A stretch of DNA of 64,000 bases. It comes from Heterocephalus glaber (Eukaryota; Chordata; Mammalia; Rodentia; Bathyergidae). The stretch is from assembly GCF_000247695.1 (NCBI RefSeq), contig NW_004624732.1, positions 46,249,862 through 46,313,861 on the forward strand, in the 5' to 3' direction. Positions 35,405 through 47,713 of this stretch are shown one piece after another. A program made the translations under genes and the position numbers. Every line of letters starts with the position of its first letter. Positions within the stretch are counted from its first letter, which is position 1. The notes beneath the pieces were generated by a model. That model searched no databases and was not told the origin of the DNA. It was given only the letters and a program-made list of their open reading frames with translations.

Positions 35405-35665
35405 CTATGTAAAATTTTCCTCATCCGTTTGTTCATCAATTATTTATTGAGTAATTACTACTACCTGGCATGTAAGAGGTATAGTAGTCCACTTGGGAGA
35501 TAAAGACCAGCATTGGTCTATTTGCTTAAAAGTAATTTTTGTCTTATGAATCTATATAATAAATATTCCATGAGTTCTATGTGCCAGCACTGCTCTTGAG
35601 CCTGAAGATGCAGTGGCAAATATAGACAAATCCTCCTTCCTCTGAAATTTTACAATTCGCTGATT
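35405..35665 (-). mobile_element. L2 LINE 3' fragments, antisense
   Basis: Two stretches (about 35410-35510 and 35560-35660) each match the antisense L2 end: tgttcatcaattatttattg, then agtaattactactacctggc; and tgagttctatgtgccagcac, then tgctcttgagcctgaagatg. They could be two insertions or one copy that was duplicated or broken. Confidence 0.6.
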
Positions 35666-36174
35666 CTATTATAAAACTGTTGTTTAGGTGGGTCTAAAGT
35701 CTTATTAAGTGTTTGGATATTGGCATTGATAGAAACATTTGAAAACAAATGAAAAATGAGTATTTTGGAATGAAGGGTGTTTGTTACAATGTAAAGAACC
35801 AGTGCTTTGGCAGTGTTTCCCCTCTTATGATTGCTAACAAATAGATAACTGACAGTATTGCTCTTAGTCTGTTAGATCCTATTTTTCCCAGGCTGAAGTT
35901 TTGAGTCCCAGTTGTGTAACTTTCTTTCTCACTCTGATATGTGTGTAGTGAATGTCCACTTACATTTGCATGGGTACTGAGACCAAAGGCTACCGTCTTG
36001 CACTCAGTACATATTTACATGTGTCTCACAATGAAGGGAAGAAACACCATGAATCACAAAAAGTAGATGTAAAAGTTTCTGCTCAGGATTGAAACTTTTA
36101 GCAAAGCATTTAAAGGGGTTAAGTAAAAATATTTCCTGATATACCCAGTGTTTGATTTCAGGTCTATAATGTGC

Positions 36175-36452
36175 TTCATGAGTTTCACATTTGGGGATGG
36201 GGGCTGGTCATAGTCACCAGTGCCTGACCTGAAAGCACGAGCAATCACTGGCCCTGTTCTCTCTGTGCTTCCTGGCTGTCAGGTGCTGAGCAGCTTTTCT
36301 TCAGTCATGCCCTCTGCCATGCTGTTTCCCTCTTGAAGCCAATCAACCATAGACTGAGTCCACTTCAGTGTGAGCCAAAATAAATCTCTCCTCCTTTAAA
36401 TAGCAGATGTGTGGTATTTGGCTCCAGTCATAGGAAACTTGTTAAATATAAG
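36175..36452 (+). mobile_element. MaLR-type LTR, sense
   Basis: The 3' part reads atgccctctgccatgctgtt, cttgaagccaatcaaccata, tgtgagccaaaataaatctc, ctcctttaaatagcagatgt and ggtatttggctccagtcata. These follow a MaLR LTR end (tgagccaaataaacctcttt, cctttataaattacccag, ggtatttctttatagcag). Upstream it fades out. No internal sequence follows. Confidence 0.7.
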
Positions 36453-36599
36453 CAGAAAGTGGATCATCAGAATACTTGCAAACAACTTCAATAAACCCTA
36501 TGCTCAATTACTTTATAAAAGTAAGAAACCAAACTTAGATGACATATTAAAAACATTTACTTTCACTGCTTTTATTAAATAATTACATATTTAAAGAGT

Positions 36600-37560
36600 T
36601 CATGATTTGTTCATCTCAATGCCAATTTGTATGTGAATTTTAAAAGAATTAGAGAAATTTCACTTAAAGATATTTCAGATTTATTTATTTTAAATGCCAT
36701 ATCATTTCCCATTACTTTTTTCATAATACCAGTTTGAAGATTGTTTTTCCAATCGCTGGGGCACTCTACTTAGTGTTATGTATTCTCAACTATGTAAAGT
36801 AAGCAAACTCACATAACAAGTGATATTTGGAATTTCACACACAGTCCCAGAGATCTACATCACCTAAGGTAATATATGATGTAGCTAAATTTGATTATTT
36901 TATTTATATATTACAAACATGCATATCAGACTCTAGAAGATGTTGTATACCACAGAAAACCCACTACACTGCCAGCCCTTAGAAAGAAATTGAAAATGCA
37001 AGTACAGTAATCTCAATGGACCAAGGTTATCCAAGCAGCAGTTAGCCATACTAATAAATGTCTGAAAGCTAATAGCCACCACTTTGAACACTTTTTGTAA
37101 TTGTAGAGTTCAAAGGTAACTTGTATTAATCTCATTATGTTTCAATAAATTTAGTATTAAAATATTTATACAGGTATTTCTTTTCCTGAAGAGTGTATAG
37201 AATTTTTGTCTTGCTCTCCCTCATTGAATAAACCATAACAACCCTTTAAACCATCACCTTTTTCTTTACCTACTGATCTTCATATTCAGATGTTAACCTT
37301 TCCAGAAGTTAATCCAACTCTCATCAAAACTGTTTTACTAAATATTTGTACTTTTTAAAAAGTCATATGTTTTATTGAGGCAATGGAAAAAAATAAGCAC
37401 AATAGCATTAAGTGATTGAACAAAGAAAATAAATAATTTAGAAAAGAGGAAATAAAGGACAGCAGGTTTATATGATAAGGTATAAATTAAAAGTTTATCT
37501 TCTTATAACATTTAGTTTATCATCCACTTTTTTCTTATGAAATCTTTTCCTATTCTTTAA
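36600..37560. other. AT-rich DNA, nothing recognised
   Basis: No gene or named repeat could be supported here. Confidence 0.5.
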
Positions 37561-37564
37561 TAAT

Positions 37565-37760
37565 TGTTGTTTTAATGTATATTTAATTAAATTAATTTTA
37601 TTGAGACATAATAACAAAGATTATATATATCAATGGTATAACATCATGTTTCAATACACATATACATTACTTAGTGTTTAAATTTAGGTCAACATATCTT
37701 ATCTCCTCAAGTATTTAATTGTTATACTGGAATTTAAGGTTGCTCCTAAGGGTCATTCTA
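37565..37760 (-). mobile_element. L1 3' UTR fragment, antisense
   Basis: The text aattttattgagacataata, aacatcatgtttcaatacac, atatacattacttagtgttt and gtcaacatatcttatctcct follows the antisense L1 3' UTR consensus. Confidence 0.65.
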
Positions 37761-39017
37761 TTACTTATTTTTCTGTACTTCATGTACTTCAGGATTCTTA
37801 AGACCATATTTAACATTGCTTTCTACTTTTAGTTCTTCCTCTTGCCTAAAAGATTTTCCAGTTTTCAATATTCAGAGTTGCACTCAATTTAGTGTTTAAT
37901 TTAAAAATGTATTTAATTAATTTATTTAATTTATTATTTAATAAATTTATTTACGAAATTTACTTATTTTCAATTTAGAAATTTATTTCATTTATTTCTT
38001 GCAAGTTGAATCCAAAACTCATTACTAAAAAAAGATAGAAAAATAATACTTAAGAAGAAGTCTAAGGTGAAGAAAATAATATATAACTAAAAATTTAGTA
38101 AGACTTTAGAAAATGTAGCATGGTTCATAGTGTCAAAGTAAAACATCAAGGGAAATAAAGAGCTTAGAGACTGTCCTGACTATTCTTTGTAGAAAAATAA
38201 AATGCCAAATATGAGATTCAAATAGCCAGGTGCTTAACAAACATACCCATGTAGATTTTATAAAGAACTTCTTGAGGTAAATTCTTAAAAATTTTCATGT
38301 TAATTTTTGTCTTAAATTACACATTTTATAAGCAATGTTTTTTGAAAAATATTTTGTCTTATTCAGCTAAGTAGTAGAGAATAAATGTTCTTAACTGTCA
38401 GTGTGGAGATTGAATAGGGTATGTTTTTGAAATTTCATGATTCTTTACAGAAAAAAATCTTCTTGAATTGTTTGCTCTCTCTGTTTTCCTTTGCTTTCCT
38501 CTTTCCATTTTCTTCTTTTTAAGCAGAGAGAAAAGGGAAAATCAAAATCAAAATTTTGTTTATATCTAACTAGATATAAAGGTAGAGTCACATCCCTTCC
38601 CAAAAAGAAAGAGCAAATATATTTGCTGTAAATGTGTATATCTTTTATTTTCTTAACTACATCCAATTATCTGACTCATGATTACTGAGATTTGTGAATA
38701 AGAAAAGTTATGCTTCTCTAGCTCTTCAATTTAAATATTAGTAGTAAAATTAAATTGAAGGTGAGTACTAGATAAAATACCAGCAATGTTAGAATAGATA
38801 ATGTGGATACCTGGATTCAAAACTAAAGAAACTAATCAGAAAAACAAGTGGATATGAATTTATAAGTATACATTTATGAGTTATTAACATGAATGTACTA
38901 CATTAACCTTTTATCAAAAATAACTCAGTGGATGTAATAAAAGAAGACAGAAATGAATTAAAATTATTGGCATTCCTAATGTAAAATGTATAAATGAAGA
39001 GACAACTTCAAAAGTCA
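37761..39017. other. very AT-rich DNA, nothing recognised
   Basis: Includes an imperfect repeat of TTTATTTAAT-type units at 37905-37995. No gene is seen. Confidence 0.5.
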
Positions 39018-39019
39018 TA

Positions 39020-39838
39020 CAAGGCATAATCTAAAAAATAAAGTGAATGTTTAATTTTTTAATAAATTACACCAAAAGGCACACTGTGATTAATCTGCTT
39101 CAAATATTCCTCCTAGGTTTGAGCACAGTTATCTCATTGTTCTTGTCACTATCTTAAGCATTCATGGAAGTCTTACTTTTTTAAAGATACATACATTTCA
39201 AATTTTTTTATTAGTGTGTTTGTCGTACATCCTCAACAGGAGTTGGTACCTGTACAAAGCACGTCTTAATTCTCTTTTCATTCCCCTTACTACATCTCTT
39301 GGTCCCCTTCCCTTTTGCAAAAGGTGTACTTTCCTGTTTCCTATTATCTATCTTTTATTTTGCTCTTTGTTTATATTTCAGATCTCACCTGTAAGGGAAA
39401 TCAGCTATATTTAAGCCTTTATGGCTGATTTATTTCACTTTTATGAGTGTCTTTAGTTGCACTTTCATGGCTGTTTCAATGTCTTGAATGGAGATAAAAC
39501 ATTTACCATTCAAGATCATTTTGACTTTGGGGAAGAGCCAGAAGATATTGGGCACTCTATTCAGTGAATAACGTGGATGAGGACACACTGTCATATTTTT
39601 ATCAGCCTGTCTTTCTCTTTGATGGCACTCAAGAACATATTAATCATACTTTTGACAAAAATTACATGAAGACATAAAAGGGGACTTTAAGAAGTGCTGC
39701 CCAAAATGCCAAAAATGGTGGAATAAATGCATTGGCAGTAAGGGGAAGCATTTTGAGAGTGCTGAATAGCAATGTGTATTGTACTGTAACAAGGTTTTTT
39801 TTAATCTCAAAGTCTCACTGTATATTTTCATCACTCCA
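39020..39838 (-). mobile_element. mariner-like foldback element, copy 2 (contains an L1)
   Basis: A TA precedes the element at 39018-39019 and another follows at 39839-39840. The minus strand encodes a short run with the mariner motif FWLFPKVKM (about 39510-39545), followed by a GKCFISIQDIETAM-like part. The right arm (gggactttaagaagtgctgc ... gcattttgagagtgctgaat) is an inverted counterpart of the left arm (gtgattaatctgcttcaaat ... gcattcatggaagtcttac). An L1 3' UTR piece at 39181-39440 splits it. It has no intact catalytic domain. Confidence 0.78.
39181..39440 (-). mobile_element. L1 3' UTR insertion inside the mariner
   Basis: The lineage-specific L1 3' UTR (ttagtgtgtttgtcgtacat, aacaggagttggtacctgta, tatctttta with attttgctctttg) replaces a point in the mariner where other copies read continuously from gaag...ttttgtgagtgtctttag. 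A short repeat (cactttt/tactttt) at both junctions fits a target duplication. It is younger than the mariner. Confidence 0.75.
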
Positions 39839-40059
39839 TATAAAATAGCTTCCTTTTCATGTTTCTAATAAATCCAGACACACACAGAACTATCACAGTC
39901 AGAAAAACCTCTATACCTCTTAAAACAATTTGAAAATTGAATTGTGAAACTGCAGACTGAAAATTTTTCTTGAGAAAGAGAAAAAGGAATTATAGAGGTC
40001 ATAAAACTTTTGAGTCTGATTTCCCCTAAAAGCACATACAAAACCATTTTTTTTACAAA

Positions 40060-43000
40060 AACATTTTGTTTAGCTCACCTCAATTGACACATGATGATAC
40101 TTTAATCCAACTGGTAGAGCCACATTCTGAGCTTCTTCCCAGCCCAAAAGGAGAGATGTTTAGTCAGTTTATTTTAAAATTTACTTCCCAAGTAGACTAC
40201 TTTTCACATTCTAATGTCCTCTCCTTTTCTACCTGCACTACCTAAGTTTAGCTCTCTCCTCCTTGATCAAGACACATGCCTCAGTGAATACCCCTGTTCC
40301 CCTGAAACTAGGTTTTCCATTTTTATTCCACCTATGGTGTCAGTTGGGGCAAGCAGCAGGAGAAAGACATTCAGCTTGGATACTTTGAAAGGTGTTCAAA
40401 AGTGGTCTATTGACCAATGTAGATTTTATGAAACCATAAGGAATAATGCGAGGATAGAATTAGGAGGTGGATTTCTGCCTTTATCCCAGAAAGGGCAATA
40501 TGAAGTAACCGTTACTAGAGCCCTGAGAAAACATAACCTTCCTTTGAAAGATGCAGCCAATTGAAGCAAGGCTTGCATGAGTGGAGATGGTAAAAATTCA
40601 TTCTTTCTCTGTCTACTTTTCATGTTCCTCATTCATCAAACCTAAGCCAAAGGCACAGAGCAAGGGATGAGTACAGATGTAGTCCTTAAAGAACAGCCTT
40701 TGGTAATCAAACTACCATTTTTGGATTATCAAACATCTGTTGGTTTAGAGATATTAGTAGATAAAAGAAAATTTTGAAATATTACAAAGAAAGTAGACAA
40801 TAGTCTACTTCTCAGTATAACAATATAGTGTGCAGAACTATCTGTAAGCCAGTCTCAACTTTTATCTTTCTTTGCTAACTCATACCATAGTGTTAGGAAT
40901 ATGGATTGAGACAAAGAAAGCATTGAATAAAAATAGATACACAGGAAATAATTCACTTACTTGGGCAATTTATGTAGCTTTAGCATACATCAATATATAT
41001 AATTCAAACAATGAATAGGTGCTAAAATATTAAACTGGATGGCATGCTTGGACATTAACCAAAAACTAAGATTCTCTTGGGTAAATTGAGTTATCACTCT
41101 AATTATGAGTCATTTTCACTTAATGATGGATTTCGGATAGACTTAACTTTATATATTGGTGAGTCCTAAAAGTTATTCCTGATGGATATCTCAGATCACA
41201 GATTTATTTAGTATCTTAGGCCAGGTGTCAATCCCCCCGAGTAGCTAGGAGAAACTACTTCCAAGATGAGAACGATTATTTTGCAAAAAAGTTATTGTTC
41301 ACTTAAAATTTTAGGGTTTTAAACTGTGTTTTCTTATCTGAGCTTGGTATGGGCTCAGTGTGGGCTTTTAATATTTTACAAATGCTTCATGAAACACTGA
41401 TTAGATAGATTATAGAAGCTAAATGTCCTACATAGTAGGCCAGCTGCATAATCTTCTCTTCATCTGTGCTTGGCTTCAATTTGGCAGCTTTTTTCTCTCC
41501 CAAATCCACTAACCAATAACCTCTAAGGACAGTGCTGCCCTAGCAGGATATCTGAGGTTCAACAACGTAATTTTTGTACCAGATATTCTACGACTTAGAA
41601 CTCAGAGTGGCAATATCTTTACAAATGGGTTAATGCTCTCTAATTGTCACAGGGGATATTTCCATATTTCCCACTCCCTGGCCCTGAGGTGTCTCACTAA
41701 GTCACCATGGTTATACACAATGAACTGCATGATGCCCTTGGTAGTTAGAGGATCGAGGTTTCTCAGAATTAAGTTATCATCCATAGGAATGGTAGGTAAA
41801 GCATTGAGGAAAGATTACAAAAGTGTACTGTCATCTCTCTCAGGATGAAGCATACTTTTTCTCTTGCTGTATGTTTTCTTGGTTTGTGGAAAAGAAAATA
41901 CATTTGTTGCATAGTAGCAGAAAACACAATTTCAGAAACTATGTCTATTCATCCTAACAATGAAATTACAACTTAAGCAACTAATATATTTCTGATCATA
42001 CTTTAATATATATATATATACACAATAGTGTACTTTACTTGTTTAAGATATATTTGTCTTTGATTATATTCAATAAAAGAGATAGATAGTAGAGATTACA
42101 TCACTGTTTTTCAGGATCCCTTGATTTCATGGATATGGGAACTACACTTGAAATTTGATGCTTTGATAAGTAAGGTGAACTTCAATAATTAAAGTTGACT
42201 ATTACTATCATAACTATCCTTACTCCATGAGAAAGAACCAAAGCAGGATTCTGTTAGTTGTCAAAAATATTTTAATTCTATAACAAAAGAAATGGGGTAA
42301 TCATGAGTAGCTTGGGGAACACAATGAAATCTTTATGGTCCAGGGTCATTAATTATGCTGGTTTATTACCATAGATCAGCTTTATGACTGCTACACAGTA
42401 GTAATGAGGATCCTACGGTTATCCTCAGTTTGAGGATAGTGTTTAACAATCCTTCACAGGTAGGAGTGCTTTACTCTTCTTAGTGTAGAGGATGCTGATA
42501 ACTTCCAACCTATTAGAGTCTTTCTCAAGAGAAACTGACCTTCCCTTAATATAAAATGTTCTGGTAGTATAAAATCATTTAAATCAGATGTCTTGACATC
42601 ATATTTAGTGTTCTATTGTTATACTGAACAAGTTGTGCTTTAAGGAGCTGCCTCATTAATTTTCTGTTAGGGTTTCCTAAAGTTGCACATGAGTCAAGTG
42701 CAGCTGTTACCACTTTGTCTCTGCTATCTCTTGAGGAACTTTGCCCAAATAGCCACTACAGGTAGGTCTTACTGAGTTTCTGTCACTCTCCGATCCCACC
42801 ATTGTCATAGAAATCAGGAATCCTGTAGTGACCACATGCTCTAATTTCATCCTTAAACTACAAAGCACTTTTCAAGAAGGTTGGTGCTCTACTCATTCAG
42901 TGTCTTGGAGAAAGGAATGTCCTCAGAGGGTATACAGGATGGGTGCCGTGAGAAGAACACCGATGGTCAGTCCACTCAAAGTGATTTACATACCTTGGTC

Positions 43001-43330
43001 TACGTAGGTCATGGGATTTCAGACATCTTGGCTTCATTAATCAGAGGCCACCTTTGATAATTAGGTTCCATATGAGCTACCATCCTGGCTCCATGGAGGT
43101 AAACTCACCCGAATGGGAATGTGTATTCCTCTTTTCCAGATGATTTTCTTCCACACATACTTACTTGTTTTATTTTTATATAAATAAGCAGTTTTGTAAT
43201 TCTTTTGGCAAATAAGTCTTCTGTTCTGAGGTTTGACTTCATCATTGGGCCCTATGGTGTGCAAAGCAGTGACTACAGGCATAGACCTAAAGATATAGTA
43301 GGGGTGTAACATGAGGAAAACTGGTATGTT
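40060..43330. other. unassigned block with fragments of coding-like minus-strand sequence
   Basis: This 3.3-kb block is richer in GC than its flanks and contains none of the common repeats. On the minus strand, 41640-41815 stays open for about 55 codons with text such as NLDPLTTKGIMQFIVYNH, and 42995-43100 reads GARMVAHMEPNYQRWPLI before a stop. Both look like real protein text more than chance translation. A strong splice-donor-like caag/gtatgt lies on the minus strand near 42985. It may be a decayed endogenous retroelement or a processed pseudogene. I cannot name the family, and the plus-strand frame at 40214-40564 (116 codons) is unassigned. Confidence 0.35.
42007..42022. repeat. (TA)n microsatellite
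   Basis: About eight uninterrupted TA units. Confidence 0.85.
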
Positions 43331-44508
43331 ATTTTAATGTACCAATCACACAATCTCAGAATCAAGTATTCATACAGGCTCAACCAGCTTCATTGGACAG
43401 AGGAGGGTAGGACACTTTTGATGGCATAAATACCTTAATTAAATTTCACATTCCCCATACATTTACTCATCTGAATTTTCCCAATTGCTCTTACTAATTC
43501 TTGGATGCCTTTATTTCCAAGCAATCTTTTTACTTTTCATATCATGAGTGAAATTAATGCATATTAATCCAAATTTTATGCATGATTTACTTTAGTATTT
43601 CAGTAAAGACAATACATAATACAGAAGCTACTTTAGAGAGGCCTCATAATATTTGGATTTTCTATTGTTTTCTGAAATTAATAATTTAAAGATATGAATA
43701 TCACTTTCTCTCTTTGTTTGAAATCCATTTACTTATGGACTGCCTATTACTAGTCCTATAAAACTTGTGTCCCTTATAAGGCTTTTATCACTATCAATAA
43801 TTTAACTACTGATTATCTCTGGATATCATAAACTATTGCTATCTTATCCTCTAATGTCAGACAAAGTATCTAATTCTAGATCTTCCTCATTGAGAATGTT
43901 TTATCTAAAGCCAATCTGTGCAAAATAATATATAAACCAAGGTTCAGTTGCAGGTTCCATAATACTGTAGATATTTAACCAGAAAATTCTATGATATAGT
44001 TAGTTGGGTATTTATAAAATCCTAGCACAGGGTAGAAGAGCAGGCTATAAGCTAAGATAACAGAAAAGATGCCCAGAATACAACTGTAGAACAGAATCCC
44101 AAGGAAAGTTGATAGTTTTATCACAATAAGGAAGCTGAGAATTGAAGATTTTCAATTTTAACTCTTAGCAGTAGGAACACACTAAGCTGTGACCTGTGAA
44201 TCCTGAAGTCACTAATGATGTTAGAGTCTCTAGAGTCACATCACATGTGCTGAGCAAATGCATCTTCCTTTTTTCCCACTCAACTCCATTATAAAATAAA
44301 GTCTAGTGGAGTTCCTGGGATGGCAGTACGTACATCAAATCCAGACTTTAAATACAGCATTTGCCATCTAAATACCTCTAGTAAATAAGGCAAACCAGAA
44401 AGACATAGAGACATGTCTTACTGCGCTTACTGTAAACAGAATATGATTCATCATGTTTTATGATAATGTCCTCTAATTCCATCCATGATGTTACAAATCA
44501 CAGAATTT
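43331..44508. other. AT-rich DNA, nothing recognised
   Basis: No gene or named repeat could be supported here. Confidence 0.5.
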
Positions 44509-44509
44509 T

Positions 44510-44597
44510 TTTTTTTAGTTTTTTGGTACCGGGCATTGAACTCGGGACCTTGGGCTTGTGAGGCAGGTGGTGGAACCACTGAGCTAAATCCCCCGCC
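44510..44597 (-). mobile_element. ID SINE, antisense
   Basis: The reverse ID reads ttggtaccgggcattgaact, cgggaccttgggcttgtgag, then gaaccactgagctaaatccc. A 9-bp duplication, cagaatttt, lies at 44501-44509 and 44598-44606. The A-tail (T-run on plus) is broken by one purine. Confidence 0.93.
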
Positions 44598-44689
44598 CAG
44601 AATTTTATTCTTTTTAAAGACAGTAAAGGATTCAATTCTATTGACTATATATTGAATATATATATGAATAATTATATATGAGTACATAT

Positions 44690-44724
44690 ATATAAATACA
44701 TATATTGAATATATGTATTTATAT
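44690..44724. repeat. perfect 35-bp AT-rich palindrome
   Basis: Arms of 17 bp are exact reverse complements around a single central G at 44707. The core of the arm is ataaatacatatatt. It lies in an (AT)-rich tract between an ID and an LTR. AT-rich perfect palindromes can form cruciforms and are sites of instability. Confidence 0.92.
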
Positions 44725-44749
44725 TATATATATAATAAGTATTTCTAGA

Positions 44750-45088
44750 TGTCTTCCCAAAGCCTCATGTGCCTGTGTGATACTGGATCAGTCCACCAAT
44801 GGGTTTACAGATCAATGTGATGTTGAGAGGTGAAGCCTGGTGGGAGGAGGTGGGTCATTGTAGGTGTGACCTGGAAATATATGTACCCTTCCTGCCTTGA
44901 GGACTTTCTTGCTCTCTGCCATGCCATGAACTGTTTCTCCTTTGCAATGCCCATCTATTATTCAGTCCTGCCTTGAAGCCAGCCAACTATGCATTCTCTC
45001 TGCAAACTAGGAGCCAAAATAGACCTCTTCTCCTTTAACTTGTGGATGTCAGGCATTTTCTTCCAGTAATAAGAAAGTAACTAAAACA
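44750..45088 (+). mobile_element. MaLR-type LTR, sense
   Basis: The body starts tgtcttcccaaagcctcatg and contains gaggtgaagcctggtgggag, then ggtgggtcattgtaggtgtg. It ends ggagccaaaatagacctctt, ctcctttaacttgtggatgt, caggcattttcttccagtaa and agtaactaaaaca. The order is that of ORR1/MT/MST-type MaLR LTRs and the ends are TG...CA. An unambiguous 5-bp target duplication was not found. No internal region flanks it, so it is probably a solo LTR. Confidence 0.82.
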
Positions 45089-45269
45089 AGGTCTGTGCTA
45101 TTTTCTCACATGTTTAGATTTTTGAACCACCACTGCTCTCAAGAAATAGGCCTATTTCATCATACAAAGCTCTCTCTCATGACACTTCTATATATTTCAC
45201 TTCCCCCCTCCATACATCTCATATCAGCTGTAACACCTGGCAATAGCTAATCTGTTCTCCAGCTCTATA

Positions 45270-45400
45270 ATTTCAAATGTATCTTGTATTTGATAAATGG
45301 TTATTTACTTTTGATGTGGATTCACTACCAGAATTTAAGCCCTCAAAGGCAGAGAGTATCTGTCTTACTCACAGATTCACGGTAATTTCTGAACTCTCTA
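45270..45400 (+). mobile_element. possible L2 3' fragment, sense
   Basis: The text ctaccagaatttaagccctc, aaaggcagagagtatctgtc and ttactcacagattcacggta matches the L2 3' end order (ctagaatgtaagctcc, gagggcagggac, tgttcactgctgta). Confidence 0.5.
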
Positions 45401-47329
45401 GAATTGAAAACTTGTGTCTTGTAGGGATATTTGACAGATTTCCCTAATCTAATGTTAATCTTTCATTTAACAATAGTTTTTTTTCTTATTAAAAAGGGAC
45501 TCAATCAATTCTACCTCCAGACAAAAATTTAGTTACAGCTCATTTTATTAATAAACTATTTACTAACAACAGGCACTAAACTTCGTGTGACTATGCTGAT
45601 CAATGTACTGAAAATATACATCATAAATAAAACATCAATGGGCTACTATTTCAATAGGCAAAGAATCACAATGCTTTATAAGAAACCTATCATGTTACAG
45701 CATTTTGGAAATACTATTTATTGTAAAACTTGCACACTTTATGAATGGCCATGTAAAATTAACAGCTGTATTTAGTTTCAGAATCATTTACCATCTAGTC
45801 TTGTCTCATTCACAATTGCTCCAAATGTATTGATTTTTAAAAGAGCTGCTGACAACTTTCTGGAGACCTTGAAAATCATTTTAGTCAAAAATAATTTTCC
45901 TAGGACTTGCCTATGATTTCTGTGTTTATTTTGTCTGTTTTCTATTGACAGTGTATTCTTGTTTCAATTGTTAACTTCAGAAATATTTACCATTCAATGG
46001 AAAATGATTTTCATCAAAGGATCCTCTTTAGCTGTTAAACTTCATCTGTTCTGTTGCTTACTTGTCTCCTGATACCATCTTTTGTGTCTGAAATCAGGGC
46101 CTTTTGAGAGTGGAATGATTGTACCCTATACAGATTAAAAAATTGTAAAGAGGTGTTTCTCCCCCCTTAATTCTATTTCTAAAATTATAAACCACTTGTT
46201 GACTTATCCTAAGGATTATTGACAAATTCAAATTCTATGGGATTATTAATTTCCCTCAATAACCCTTGTGAAGTTGCAGAAAATGAAGTTTTTACAACTA
46301 CTTGAGTTGTGAGTAAGTTCCATGTCAATGTGTATGTGCTTCTGTGTGTGGCTGTTTATCAAAACAGGATAGAAAGTCTCAAAGTAACTATAGTCTTGAA
46401 AAACTTAAATAACAACAAAATTATTTATCTTAAACAATAATAAAATAAGCTGTAAAACAATTTAAGTATAAACATGTGTTTTCTAAGAAAATAATGAGAA
46501 CATTCCTTTTACACATATTCCCTTTTATAACATTCCAATAAATATTGCCATGAAAAGAAAAATTGTGACTCACGATGACTATGCTAAGAACTATGGTAAC
46601 TGTGTCAGGAAACCAAACCATCAAAACTTTATGAAAAGAGCTGAACCATAGAGTAGGAGTGTGTGTAAGTCATTCCTTTAGGAGACATTATAAGACAGAT
46701 TTCATTGTCACCTATTAATCATTTATAATAAAAGCACAAGCATTATAAAATATGTATTAAACACCATTAGGTAATGTTGCTATTACCATTTCTTTTGAAT
46801 ACATGATTAAGTCGTAAGAAGATTTACAAGCCCTATCCCATTTTTTTCCCCAATGTATTTCTAATAAAATCTAGTATTTGTTTTGGTGATATATCTGACA
46901 AATGTCTAGAAAGATCCAAAGATAAAGAGAGATGAAAAAACAACTGAAATATCAATGTTCCAACAGAGTTTTTTGAATTGACACCTAATTCAAAGATAGA
47001 AATTTGTTGTTGAATTGTTTAAAAGGATTTTTGTTTTTACAGCTTATTTTTATTCAAAGATAAACAGTTAAGACATGAAAGATACAAAACAATGACATTT
47101 GCCACTTCAAATTTCAGCTTATTGACTAACAACCAAATACACTTTTAATCTGAAATATGATAAGTAAGTGTTATGGAATCAGCAAATATCAGTTTTATCT
47201 TTGCCAGCTAAAAGATATTTGCCAGATGCCTGATTCAGTCTGAGCCAGGGTTTTCTATGAGTAAAGTTAAAAAACATTGCTCTATTAAAAAAAAAATATG
47301 TTTGAATTAAATGAATGTTATTCTTTAGA
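45401..47329. other. AT-rich DNA, nothing recognised
   Basis: No gene or named repeat could be supported. Confidence 0.5.
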
Positions 47330-47713
47330 CTTAGGCTGTCCCCTAAAATTCTGATGTGCGTGGAAGGTCATTGAATTATAGGAGCAAGGTACTCATCAGT
47401 GGATTTTTCCATTGATTATTTCAATAGCTAAATGTACTGTTAGGAGTGGGGTGTGTTTACAAAAGGAAGGACACTTTGGGCATGACTTGGAAGGGTGTAT
47501 CTCCCTTCTTGGTTCCTCTCCTTGTTCTCTGCTCACTAGATTCTACTGTACAAGCACCTTTCCCCTGTTAGGTCCTTCCTTTATGTTGTGTCTGTCATGT
47601 ATCCAGCTGACTGTGGATTGAATCCTCTAAAAACTGTGAGCAAAAAGTTTCTTCCTTGAAGTCATGAGTATTGAGTATTTTGTTCCAGTGATGGGAACTG
47701 TGATTAAGATAAG
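47330..47713 (+). mobile_element. MaLR-type LTR, sense, diverged
   Basis: The start ggctgtcccctaaaattctg and the end ctgtgagcaaaaagtttctt, cttgaagtcatgagtattga, gtattttgttccagtgatgg and gaactgtgattaagat follow the MaLR LTR pattern. The middle has a gcatgacttggaagggtgta-type box. No target duplication is visible. Confidence 0.6.

Noticed and set aside
40214..40564. 116-codon plus-strand open frame
   Set aside because: No recognisable domain, signal or homology. Kept only as part of the unassigned block, not as a gene.
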